Origin: Flavobacteriaceae bacterium UBA5534
Lineage (GTDB): Bacteria; Bacteroidota; Bacteroidia; Flavobacteriales; Flavobacteriaceae
Direction: 5' to 3'
Length of the DNA: 54,133 nucleotides
Assembly: GCA_002426015.1 (NCBI GenBank)
Contig: DINS01000026.1
Coordinates: 1 to 54,133 of the forward strand
The first letter of the stretch is position 1. Every line of letters starts with the position of its first letter. Made by a program: the position numbers and the translations under genes. A model generated the notes under the pieces. The model had not been told where the DNA came from. It saw only the letters and a program-made list of their open reading frames with translations, and ran no database searches. Positions 33,521 through 41,293 of the stretch are shown piece after piece.

Positions 33521-34279
33521 TTGACAAGACTTTTTTTCGTTCTTATATTCATCATTATTGATTTCAATTTTTTGCATGCACAAGTGGTCAATGTTGAAAC
33601 GTTACGCAAAGTGACAGATTCTGCTAAATGGACTGGTTCGGTGAGTTTGGATGTCAGTCTTATCAAGAACAAAAAAAGCATCTTTAAGATTGCCAATAAG
33701 GCGCACGTTCAGTTCAATAATAAAAAAGAGCTATGGCTTTTTATGAATGATCTCAATTTCCAGAAATTGGAAGGCAGTTCGTTTGTCAATAAAGGTACGC
33801 AGCATTTGAGATACAATCACAGGCTGACTGAAAAGATAAAAATGGAAGCTTTTGTGCAAGCCCAATATGATGCGATTTCTGAAATTGATTTTAGAGGACT
33901 TGCAGGATTGGGACCACGATTTAAGTTGTATGCGACTGAAGATTACCGTTTTTATTTGGGCACTTTGATTATGTATGAATACGAAAAGGCATCAGGTATA
34001 GTTGAAGACCGCATACAAAAAGACGTTAGAGGGAGTATGTACGTTTCGTTCAGTTTGTACCCAACCGATAATTTATCATTGATAAGTACAAGTTACTATC
34101 AACCTAAAATAGATAGTTTTGAAGATTATCGGCTTGCCAGTGAAACATCGATGCTCATCAAGATTATGGAGTCTTTAGCCTTCAAAACAACTTTTACCTA
34201 CAATTTTGATGCAAATCCGATTGTGACCATACCAAAAACCCAATACGAGTTAACGAATGGGCTTTTATATACATTTTAA
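33521..34279 (+). CDS. DUF481 outer-membrane-like protein
   Basis: A 252-residue exported protein with a signal peptide (MTRLFFVLIFIIIDFNFLHAQ). The body is made of alternating beta-strands (WTGSVSLDVSLIKNKKSIFK, HLRYNHRLTEKIKMEAFVQ, YRFYLGTLIMYEYEK) ending in an aromatic-rich C-terminal strand with a final Phe, as expected for a DUF481 outer-membrane barrel. The start is TTG at 33521: the frame has a stop at 33491-33493 and no ATG before the signal peptide. It converges on eno, 14 bases away. The function is unknown. Confidence 0.85.
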   Translation: MTRLFFVLIFIIIDFNFLHAQVVNVETLRKVTDSAKWTGSVSLDVSLIKNKKSIFKIANKAHVQFNNKKELWLFMNDLNFQKLEGSSFVNKGTQHLRYNHRLTEKIKMEAFVQAQYDAISEIDFRGLAGLGPRFKLYATEDYRFYLGTLIMYEYEKASGIVEDRIQKDVRGSMYVSFSLYPTDNLSLISTSYYQPKIDSFEDYRLASETSMLIKIMESLAFKTTFTYNFDANPIVTIPKTQYELTNGLLYTF

Positions 34280-34293
34280 AAAAAATAAAATTG

Positions 34294-35586
34294 TTATTTC
34301 TGCTTGAATGCCTTCACTCCAGGAAAATAAGCCACTTGGCCCAATTCTTCCTCAATACGTAGCAATTGGTTGTATTTTGCCATACGATCACTTCGAGATG
34401 CCGACCCTGTTTTGATTTGCCCAGTGTTTAATGCGACCGCTAAATCTGCAATGGTATTATCCTCCGTTTCACCAGAACGATGTGACATAACTGATGTATA
34501 ACCAGCATTATGTGCCATATTTACTGCTGCAATGGTTTCTGTAAGCGTTCCGATTTGGTTCACTTTTATTAGTATAGAATTTGCAATACCTTCTTTGATG
34601 CCTCTAGATAAACGCTCAACATTAGTTACAAATAAATCATCACCAACCAATTGAACTTTGTCTCCGATTTTTTCAGTTAGGTATTTCCAGCCTTCCCAAT
34701 CGTTTTCATCCATGCCATCTTCAATAGAGATAATTGGATATTTAGCGCATAACTCCGCTAAGTAATCAGCTTGTTCTTTACTTGTGCGTATTTTACCTGT
34801 TTCTCCTTCAAATTTGGTGTAATCATATTTACCATTAATATAAAACTCTGCAGAGGCACAATCTAAAGCAATCATCACATCATCACCCAATTTATAGCCT
34901 GCTTGATTTACTGCCTTGTTAATCGTATCGAGTGCATCTTCAGTACCACCAGCTAAATTTGGGGCAAAGCCACCTTCATCACCAACAGCTGTACTCAACC
35001 CTCTATCATGCAATACTTTTTTAAGGTGATGGAAAATTTCTGTTCCCATTTGCATGGCATGGGTAAAATTCTTTGCCTTTACTGGCATCACCATGAATTC
35101 TTGAAACGCAATAGGTGCATCACTATGTGAACCACCATTGATGATGTTCATCATTGGGACTGGCAAAGTGTTTGCAGACACACCACCAACATAACGATAT
35201 AAAGGCATTCCCAATTCGTTAGCTGCAGCTTTTGCAACGGCAAGAGAGACACCCAAAATGGCATTGGCTCCTAATTTTGATTTGTTTTTGGTGCCGTCTA
35301 AATCAATCATGATTTGATCGATTTTATTTTGTTCAAAAATAGGTGTTCCCAATAGTTCTTGAGCTATAATTGAATTTACATTATCTACAGCTTTTAAAAC
35401 CCCTTTCCCCATATAAGCTTTTCCTCCATCACGCAACTCAACTGCTTCATGTTCACCTGTTGATGCTCCAGAAGGCACAGCAGCACGTCCCATAATGCCA
35501 TTTTCGGTAACGACATCGACTTCGATTGTTGGGTTACCTCGTGAATCTAAAATTTGTCTTGCGTGAATGTTGATTATAATGCTCAT
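34294..35586 (-). CDS. eno: Enolase
   Basis: A 430-residue glycolytic enzyme that interconverts 2-phosphoglycerate and phosphoenolpyruvate. Visible active-site segments are SGASTGEHEAVELRD, the general acid region VGDEGGFAPNL, metal ligands in ALDCASAEFY, SIEDGMDEND and LVGDDLFVTN, and the signature ILIKVNQIGTLTE with the SHRSGETED loop. It is complete. It lies downstream of carA on the same strand, but a strong terminator at 35739-35775 separates them, so eno has its own promoter in the 154-base gap before it. Confidence 0.97.
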   Translation of the reverse strand: MSIIINIHARQILDSRGNPTIEVDVVTENGIMGRAAVPSGASTGEHEAVELRDGGKAYMGKGVLKAVDNVNSIIAQELLGTPIFEQNKIDQIMIDLDGTKNKSKLGANAILGVSLAVAKAAANELGMPLYRYVGGVSANTLPVPMMNIINGGSHSDAPIAFQEFMVMPVKAKNFTHAMQMGTEIFHHLKKVLHDRGLSTAVGDEGGFAPNLAGGTEDALDTINKAVNQAGYKLGDDVMIALDCASAEFYINGKYDYTKFEGETGKIRTSKEQADYLAELCAKYPIISIEDGMDENDWEGWKYLTEKIGDKVQLVGDDLFVTNVERLSRGIKEGIANSILIKVNQIGTLTETIAAVNMAHNAGYTSVMSHRSGETEDNTIADLAVALNTGQIKTGSASRSDRMAKYNQLLRIEEELGQVAYFPGVKAFKQK

Positions 35587-35738
35587 AGTATTGGTTATTT
35601 TTTATTTTATTATTTATTGCTGATTTCTTAACTAACCTTTTCAGGTTTTATCTACGTAAATTTACAAAATTGTTATCCTAATTATACTTAATACAATTCA
35701 GAATTGTATTTAAAATTTACGATAATGTTTTCGTTATG

Positions 35739-35775
35739 AAAAAACCTCAAAGAATCTGATGGTTCTTTGAGGTTT
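35739..35775 (-). terminator. Terminator of carA
   Basis: A perfect 13-bp stem, AAACCTCAAAGAA (35742-35754) with TTCTTTGAGGTTT (35763-35775), around an 8-base loop, with a T run on the minus-strand 3' side. It begins 5 bases after the carA stop. Confidence 0.9.
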
Positions 35776-35780
35776 CACTA

Positions 35781-36884
35781 TTATTTATTTTTTATGTTTT
35801 CTATAAACTGGTCAAACAAGTATGACGAATCGTGTGGGCCAGGACTTGCCTCTGGATGATACTGAACTGAAAAACAGTTTTTTGATTTCATTTTGATGCC
35901 TGCAACTGTGTTATCATTCAAATGCACATGAGTTATCTCTATATCTGAATGCTGCTCCGTTTCTTCTCTATTGATAGCAAAGCCATGATTTTGCGATGTG
36001 ATTTCTCCTTTTCCAGTCACTAGGTTTTTAACAGGATGATTGATTCCTCGATGACCATTATGCATTTTATATGTCGAGATCCCGTTAGCCAAAGCAATCA
36101 CTTGATGCCCTAAACAGATGCCGAATAATGGTAAATTTCGTTTGATGATTTCTTTAGCGACAGCTTGAGCTTCTACCAAAGGTTCAGGATCTCCTGGACC
36201 ATTTGATAAAAAGTATCCATCTGGGTTAAAAGCACTCATGTCTTCAAAGGTTGCATTATATGGAAATACTTTTATGTAAGCATCACGCTTTGCTAGATTG
36301 CGTAGGATGTTTTTCTTAATTCCTATATCTAATGCTGCTATTTTGAAGGTTGCATTTTCGTCTCCAAAATAATACGGCTCGGTAGTTGATACTTTTGAAG
36401 CCAACTCCAACCCTTTCATATCTGGAACTGCAGCCAATTGCTTTTTTAAACCCTCAATATTATCAACTTCTGTAGAGATGACAGCATTCATCGCTCCATT
36501 GTCTCTTATGTAACTCACCAAAGCTCTAGTGTCAACATCAGAAATGGCCAACAAATCATTCTTTTCAAAAAAGCTTTCTAAAGAATCATCGGCTGCTGGT
36601 CTTGAATAATTGAAACTGAAATTTTTACAAATCAATCCAGCAATTTTAATAGAATCTGATTCTACTTCATCAGAAAGCGTTCCGTAGTTACCAATATGTG
36701 CATTGGTCGCTACCATTAATTGTCCATAATATGAAGGGTCTGTAAAGATTTCCTGATAACCGGTTGTGCCTGTGTTAAAACAAACTTCTCCAAAGGCTGA
36801 ACCCGATTTACCTATTGATTTACCGTGAAAAATAGTGCCATCCGAAAGAAGAATGATGGCTTTTTGTCGTTTATTGTACTTCAT
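35781..36884 (-). CDS. carA: Carbamoyl-phosphate synthase small subunit
   Basis: A 367-residue glutaminase subunit that feeds ammonia to CarB for arginine and pyrimidine synthesis. The nucleophile is C257 in LFGICLGHQ, with the His/Glu pair in SVQYHPEASPGPHDS. The N-terminal domain contains FNTGTTGYQEIFTDPSY. I chose the ATG at 36884 (MKYNKRQKAIILLSDG); seven more upstream codons are open but are not family-like. carB is not in the window, so the two subunits are unlinked here. The gene lies between two strong hairpins. Confidence 0.96.
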   Translation of the reverse strand: MKYNKRQKAIILLSDGTIFHGKSIGKSGSAFGEVCFNTGTTGYQEIFTDPSYYGQLMVATNAHIGNYGTLSDEVESDSIKIAGLICKNFSFNYSRPAADDSLESFFEKNDLLAISDVDTRALVSYIRDNGAMNAVISTEVDNIEGLKKQLAAVPDMKGLELASKVSTTEPYYFGDENATFKIAALDIGIKKNILRNLAKRDAYIKVFPYNATFEDMSAFNPDGYFLSNGPGDPEPLVEAQAVAKEIIKRNLPLFGICLGHQVIALANGISTYKMHNGHRGINHPVKNLVTGKGEITSQNHGFAINREETEQHSDIEITHVHLNDNTVAGIKMKSKNCFSVQYHPEASPGPHDSSYLFDQFIENIKNK

Positions 36885-36911
36885 TTCTAAAAAAAGGTTT
36901 TGCAAAATTGC

Positions 36912-36950
36912 ATAAAAAAAAGGATAAACTAAAATGTTTACCCTTTTTAT
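36912..36950 (-). terminator. Terminator after the exported unknown gene, copy A
   Basis: On the minus strand GGGTAAAC (36943-36936) pairs with GTTTATCC (36929-36922), with one G-U pair, around the loop ATTTTA, flanked by A and T runs. It starts about 20 bases after the stop of the upstream gene. Loop and inner stem are identical to the rplQ terminator at 37737-37773. Confidence 0.8.
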
Positions 36951-36970
36951 ATTTTTTTTATTCCTAAAAA

Positions 36971-37657
36971 TTAAAGCCCATTATAATACCTCATAATCTT
37001 AATTAAGTCTTCTTCTTTATTATATGAAAGATTGTTTTCCTTGACAAAAGTCACAACTTCGTCTTTGTGATCCTTCATTTCATTTAAGATTGAACTTTTT
37101 CTTAATTTTACTTCAACTACTGTAGCATTGTCTTTGCTTATATAATATTTTTCGTCAATGGCATACTTGCTATTCTCCTCAACTATATCTGTGAGAAGAT
37201 TGACTTTCGCATTTTCAATTACTGCATAATGGCCTTTTAAAAACGTTATCTGTTGACCTTCGCTCAAAACAAAGTAAAATTTTGTTTCAAGGCTTTTATC
37301 CTTATATTTTTTAAGCACCTTATTATTTAGTTTGGCAAATTTTATATTGTCCTTATCAAAGACAAATAGTGAGTCTTTTGCAAATTCTGTCACAATTTCA
37401 CCTGTGAAAGCATTGTAGTTGCCATTTTTAACTCTGTACGCTTTATCGTCATTGGTATAGATTATCAGTGTGTTTGATGTACCGCTAAAGAGCAATGGCG
37501 AGCCATCAATTTTGTTTGCAAATTTATTAGACCGTAAAGCACCAAATTTATCTGAAAAATCATCAATATTAATCAAAGGTGTATTATATGAATCTTGTTG
37601 GGCATAAAAACTATAGCCACAAACAAACAACGTAAAACAAAGTAAAATCTTTTTCAT
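36971..37657 (-). CDS. Exported protein of unknown function
   Basis: A 228-residue protein I do not recognise. The ATG at 37657 gives a signal peptide (MKKILLCFTLFVCGYSFYAQQ); an upstream TTG frame of 27 codons runs through the rplQ terminator and is unlikely to be used. The mature part is rich in Lys, Asn and Asp, with alternating strands (LIIYTNDDKAYRVKNGNYN, KFYFVLSEGQQITFLKGHYA) and a helical C-terminus. It sits between rplQ and carA, bracketed by two near-identical terminators, so it is an independent unit that may have been inserted at this point. Confidence 0.75.
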   Translation of the reverse strand: MKKILLCFTLFVCGYSFYAQQDSYNTPLINIDDFSDKFGALRSNKFANKIDGSPLLFSGTSNTLIIYTNDDKAYRVKNGNYNAFTGEIVTEFAKDSLFVFDKDNIKFAKLNNKVLKKYKDKSLETKFYFVLSEGQQITFLKGHYAVIENAKVNLLTDIVEENSKYAIDEKYYISKDNATVVEVKLRKSSILNEMKDHKDEVVTFVKENNLSYNKEEDLIKIMRYYNGL

Positions 37658-37736
37658 AAATATATAGTTTAAGGTCAGTACTCTTTCAATAAAACAATTC
37701 TCACAATAAATGTGCCGTTTCCTAAAATAAAGGTGC

Positions 37737-37773
37737 AAAAAAAAAGGGATAAACTAAAATGTTTATCCCTTTT
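37737..37773 (-). terminator. Terminator of the ribosomal cluster after rplQ, copy B
   Basis: A perfect 13-bp stem, 37742-37754 with 37761-37773 (core GGGATAAAC and GTTTATCCC), around the loop TAAAAT, with a run of Ts on the minus-strand 3' side. It ends the rpoA-rplQ transcript. Confidence 0.9.
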
Positions 37774-37797
37774 ATATTTATATAAATGTATTCTCAT

Positions 37798-38319
37798 TTA
37801 TTCTTCTTCTCCACTTTTGTCTTCAGCTTTAGCAGGAGCTTCTGGTGCTTTTTCTGCTTTAGTTTCAACAGCTGGTGCAGCTACCGTCGCATCGTCAGAC
37901 TTTTTAGAACGACTTCTACGAGTTGTTTTCTTTTTAGGTTGTTTATCTGCATTGTAAATTTCGTTGAAATCTACTAATTCGATCATTGCCATATCAGCAT
38001 TATCACCTAAACGATTACCAAGTTTAATGATACGTGTGTATCCCCCTGGACGATCACCAATTTTAGGAGCTACATCTCTAAACAATTCAGCAACCGCTTC
38101 TTTTTGTCTCAAACGAGAAAAAACGATACGTCTGTTGTGGGTTGTGTCTTCTTTAGATTTTGTAATCATTGGCTCAACAAATTGCTTCAACGCTTTTGCT
38201 TTTGCAACTGTAGTGTTGATACGTTTGTGCTCGATTAAAGAACAAGCCATATTTGCCAACATTGATTTTCTGTGAGCAGTTTTACGACCTAAATGGTTTA
38301 TTTTTTTTCCGTGTCTCAT
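37798..38319 (-). CDS. rplQ: 50S ribosomal protein L17
   Basis: A 173-residue L17. The conserved core (MRHGKKINHLGRKTAHRKSM to about residue 120) is followed by a tail of some 45 residues rich in Ala, Glu, Lys and Pro, ending in SGEEE, which makes the protein longer than the usual 120-130 residues. Such low-complexity tails are common in Bacteroidota L17. It is the last gene of the cluster, 61 bases after rpoA, and is followed by a strong terminator. Confidence 0.97.
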   Translation of the reverse strand: MRHGKKINHLGRKTAHRKSMLANMACSLIEHKRINTTVAKAKALKQFVEPMITKSKEDTTHNRRIVFSRLRQKEAVAELFRDVAPKIGDRPGGYTRIIKLGNRLGDNADMAMIELVDFNEIYNADKQPKKKTTRRSRSKKSDDATVAAPAVETKAEKAPEAPAKAEDKSGEEE

Positions 38320-38380
38320 GACATTTTTGTATAACCTTCATCTTGCTACGACCCACCATGGGGAGCAAACTATGAAGTGA

Positions 38381-39373
38381 TTAATCTTTATCTAATTTAT
38401 ATTTGCTTAAATCCATTCCGAAGTTCAAACCTTTAACATTTACTAGTTCTTCTAGTTCAGTTAATGATTTTTTACCGAAGTTTCTGAATTTCATTAAATC
38501 GTTTTTATTGAAAGATACCAAGTCACCTAAAGTATCAACCTCTGCCGCTTTTAAGCAATTAAGTGCTCTAACAGAAAGATCCATATCAACTAATTTAGTT
38601 TTCAATAGTTGTCTCATGTGAAGTGATTCTTCATCATAAGTTTCTGTTTGTGCTATTTCATCAGCTTCTAAAGTGATACGCTCGTCAGAGAATAACATGA
38701 AGTGGTGAATTAATATTTTAGCTGCTTCAGTCAAAGCGTCTTTTGGCGCTATTGAACCGTCAGTGATGATCTCAAAAACAAGTTTTTCGTAATCAGTTTT
38801 TTGCTCAACACGGAAGTTTTCAATAGTGTATTTTACATTCTTTATTGGAGTGTAAATAGAATCTGTAAAGATGGTTCCGATTGGTGCAGAAGCTTTTTTG
38901 TTTTCTTCAGCAGGAACGTATCCTCTACCTTTTTCAATAGTAAGCTCCATATTGATACTTACTTTTGGATCTAAATTACAAATCACTAAATCTTTGTTCA
39001 ATACTTGGAATCCAGAAATGAATTTTTGGAAATCGCCAGCAGTGATTTGATTTTGTCCAGAGATTGAAATGGTAACAGTTTCGTTATCGATTTCGTCAAT
39101 TTGACGCTTAAAGTTAACTTGTTTTAAGTTTAAGATGATTTCTGTAACATCTTCAACTACTCCAGCAATTGTAGAAAATTCGTGATCAACACCTTCAATT
39201 CTTACAGATGTGATTGCGAATCCTTCTAAAGAAGATAACAAAACTCTTCTTAAAGCATTACCTACTGTTAATCCATAACCTGGTTCTAAAGGTCTAAATT
39301 CAAATTTACCTTCAAACTCAGTTGAATCAATCATGATTACTTTGTCGGGCTTTTGAAAATTTAATATTGCCAT
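38381..39373 (-). CDS. rpoA: RNA polymerase alpha subunit
   Basis: A 330-residue alpha subunit. The N-terminal dimerisation domain (EFRPLEPGYGLTVGNALRRV, LLSSLEGFAITSVRIEGVDH) assembles the polymerase. The C-terminal domain (about 255-320, VRALNCLKAAEVDTLGDLV, FRNFGKKSLTELEELV) contacts DNA and activators. It lies 20 bases after rpsD in the alpha-operon order rpsM-rpsK-rpsD-rpoA-rplQ. The length is normal. Confidence 0.98.
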   Translation of the reverse strand: MAILNFQKPDKVIMIDSTEFEGKFEFRPLEPGYGLTVGNALRRVLLSSLEGFAITSVRIEGVDHEFSTIAGVVEDVTEIILNLKQVNFKRQIDEIDNETVTISISGQNQITAGDFQKFISGFQVLNKDLVICNLDPKVSINMELTIEKGRGYVPAEENKKASAPIGTIFTDSIYTPIKNVKYTIENFRVEQKTDYEKLVFEIITDGSIAPKDALTEAAKILIHHFMLFSDERITLEADEIAQTETYDEESLHMRQLLKTKLVDMDLSVRALNCLKAAEVDTLGDLVSFNKNDLMKFRNFGKKSLTELEELVNVKGLNFGMDLSKYKLDKD

Positions 39374-39393
39374 ATTGCGTTTTGTATCAGTTA

Positions 39394-39999
39394 TTATTTA
39401 GAATATAATTCGACGATAAATTGCTCGTTGATGTTTTCTGGAATTTGAACTCTTGCAGGAACAGAAACATAGGTTCCTTCCTTTTTTTCGTTATTCCAAG
39501 TAATCCATTCGTAAACATTGCTAGAGTTAGCTAATGAGTTTTGGATCGCTTCTAAAGATTTAGATTTTTCTCTTACAGCAACAACGTCACCTGCTTTCAA
39601 TTGGTAAGAAGGGATGTTAACAATCTCTCCGTTTACTGTGATGTGTCTGTGAGAAACCAATTGACGAGCTCCACTACGTGAAGGTGCTAAACCCATACGG
39701 TAAGCAACGTTATCTAAACGAGACTCACAAAGTTGTAACAACACCTCACCTGTAATTCCAGGAGCTGCAGTTGCTTTTTTAAACATGTTTCTGAATTGAC
39801 GCTCTAACACACCATAGGTGTATTTTGCTTTTTGCTTTTCCATCAATTGGATTGCGTATTCAGATTGTTTTCCACGACGCTTGTTTGCACCATGTTGTCC
39901 AGGAGGATAGTTTCTTTTTTCGAAAGCTTTATCATCTCCATAAATAGCTTCACCGAATTTACGTGCTATTTTAGTTTTAGGACCAGTATATCTTGCCAT
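39394..39999 (-). CDS. rpsD: 30S ribosomal protein S4
   Basis: A 201-residue S4, a primary 16S rRNA binder and in several bacteria the feedback regulator of its own operon. It has an S4 RNA-binding domain (ESRLDNVAYRMGLAPSRSGA, HRHITVNGEIVNIPSYQLK). The N-terminus lacks the zinc cysteines found in some S4 forms. It is separated from rpsK by 169 bases holding a strong hairpin and a -7 box, so it probably starts its own rpsD-rpoA-rplQ transcript. Confidence 0.97.
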   Translation of the reverse strand: MARYTGPKTKIARKFGEAIYGDDKAFEKRNYPPGQHGANKRRGKQSEYAIQLMEKQKAKYTYGVLERQFRNMFKKATAAPGITGEVLLQLCESRLDNVAYRMGLAPSRSGARQLVSHRHITVNGEIVNIPSYQLKAGDVVAVREKSKSLEAIQNSLANSSNVYEWITWNNEKKEGTYVSVPARVQIPENINEQFIVELYSK

Positions 40000-40103
40000 T
40001 TCTTAATTGTTTTTTGAGAGTGTCTGTGAATTAAGGTCTTAATCTTATCCTTCGACAAACGTTGGTCTCTCTAATTGATACTTGTTAATAAAATTTTAGT
40101 TTG

Positions 40104-40154
40104 CAAATTTAATAGAAATAATTAATATCAACTGCAAACAGTTGATATTAATTA
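40104..40154 (-). promoter_or_regulatory. Hairpin and internal promoter between rpsK and rpsD
   Basis: TAATTAATATCAACTG (40119-40134) and CAGTTGATATTAATTA (40139-40154) form a perfect 16-bp stem with a 4-base loop. On the minus strand it is followed after 7 bases by TAAATTTG (40111-40104), an exact -7 box. A TTG in the right arm lies 17 bases upstream of that box and a TTTG in the loop lies 23 bases upstream, either of which could be the -33 element. The hairpin may end or attenuate the upstream transcript while the promoter starts rpsD-rpoA-rplQ. Confidence 0.6.
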
Positions 40155-40168
40155 AAGTTCTGAATAAA

Positions 40169-40558
40169 CTATACTCTTCTACGTTTTGGAGGACGACATC
40201 CATTATGTGGTAAAGGAGTAACATCAATGATTTCTGATACTTCGATACCTGCATTATGGATTGAACGGATGGCAGATTCTCTACCATTTCCTGGACCTTT
40301 AACGTAAACTTTTACTTTTTTAAGTCCTGCTTCTCTAGCAACACCAGCAGCATCTTCTGCAGCCAATTGTGCTGCGTAAGGCGTGTTCTTTTTAGAACCT
40401 CTGAATCCCATTTTACCTGCTGATGACCATGCCACAACATCTCCTTTTTTATTAGTTAAAGAGATAATGATGTTATTGAATGATGCTGCAATGTGAGCTT
40501 CTCCAATAGAGTCAACAACGACTTTGCGTTTTTTAACTTTAGTACTTGACTTTGCCAT
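40169..40558 (-). CDS. rpsK: 30S ribosomal protein S11
   Basis: A 129-residue S11 of the small-subunit platform. The conserved GEAHIAASFNNIIISLTNKKG start of the core and the C-terminal DVTPLPHNGCRPPKRRRV are both present. It begins 8 bases after rpsM. The 169 bases after its stop hold a hairpin and a probable promoter for rpsD. Confidence 0.98.
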   Translation of the reverse strand: MAKSSTKVKKRKVVVDSIGEAHIAASFNNIIISLTNKKGDVVAWSSAGKMGFRGSKKNTPYAAQLAAEDAAGVAREAGLKKVKVYVKGPGNGRESAIRSIHNAGIEVSEIIDVTPLPHNGCRPPKRRRV

Positions 40559-40566
40559 ATTACTAA

Positions 40567-40941
40567 TTATTTAGTTACTTTTTTCTTGTTAGCAACTGTT
40601 TTTCTTCTACCTTTTCTTGTTCTAGAGTTATTTTTAGTGCGCTGACCTCTTAACGGAAGTCCTGCTCTATGACGGATACCTCTGTAACATCCAATATCCA
40701 TCAAACGTTTGATGTTTAATTGAATCTCTGAACGTAATTCACCCTCAATAGTATAAGATCCAACAGCCTCACGAATATTACTGATTTCGTCGTCTGTCCA
40801 ATCTTGAACTTTAGTGTTTTCATCAACTTTAGCGTTCGCTAAAATTTCTTTTGCTCTACTTGCACCTATTCCATAGATGTAAGTTAAGGAGATGACTCCT
40901 CTTTTTTGTTTTGGTATATCTACACCTGCAATTCTTGCCAT
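40567..40941 (-). CDS. rpsM: 30S ribosomal protein S13
   Basis: A 124-residue S13 from the head of the small subunit, touching the P-site tRNA. MARIAGVDIPKQKRG, GIGASRAKEILANA and the basic tail RGIRHRAGLPLRGQRTKNNS are standard. It starts 2 bases after the rpmJ stop. Confidence 0.98.
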   Translation of the reverse strand: MARIAGVDIPKQKRGVISLTYIYGIGASRAKEILANAKVDENTKVQDWTDDEISNIREAVGSYTIEGELRSEIQLNIKRLMDIGCYRGIRHRAGLPLRGQRTKNNSRTRKGRRKTVANKKKVTK

Positions 40942-40943
40942 AA

Positions 40944-41060
40944 TTAACCTTGTCTTTGTTTGAATCTAGGATTCTTTTTGTTAATGACGTAAAGTCTTCC
41001 TTTTCGACGTACCAATTTGCAATCGGCACTTCTTTTTTTAACTGATGCTCTTACTTTCAT
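40944..41060 (-). CDS. rpmJ: 50S ribosomal protein L36, zinc-free form
   Basis: A 38-residue L36 beginning MKVRASVKKRSADCKLVRRK and ending in KKNPRFKQRQG. Of the usual zinc ligands (C11, C14, C27, H32) only C14 remains; the others are Ser, Asn and Arg. It is therefore the zinc-independent type. It lies between infA (10 bases) and rpsM (2 bases), the normal place. Confidence 0.95.
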   Translation of the reverse strand: MKVRASVKKRSADCKLVRRKGRLYVINKKNPRFKQRQG

Positions 41061-41070
41061 CGTGTTCGTA

Positions 41071-41286
41071 TTAGTATCTATAAGTTATTCGAGCCTTTGA
41101 TAAATCATAAGGGCTCATTTCTAATTTTACTTTATCTCCTGGTAATAATTTAATGTAGTGCATACGCATTTTACCAGAAATATGCGCAGTCACAATATGA
41201 CCATTTTCTAACTCAACACGAAACATTGCATTTGATAATGCTTCGATGATTGATCCGTCTTGTTCTATTGCTGCTTGTTTTGCCAT
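41071..41286 (-). CDS. infA: Translation initiation factor IF-1
   Basis: A 71-residue single OB-fold protein that occupies the ribosomal A site during initiation. MAKQAAIEQDGSIIEALSNA, FRVELENGHIVTAHISGKMR and LLPGDKVKLEMSPYDLSKAR are typical. It lies 7 bases after secY and 10 before rpmJ. Confidence 0.98.
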   Translation of the reverse strand: MAKQAAIEQDGSIIEALSNAMFRVELENGHIVTAHISGKMRMHYIKLLPGDKVKLEMSPYDLSKARITYRY

Positions 41287-41293
41287 AATAATA

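Noticed and set aside
35651..35657. CTACGTA upstream of eno as a third palindromic element
   Set aside because: Only one half-site is present and neither of the downstream blocks follows.
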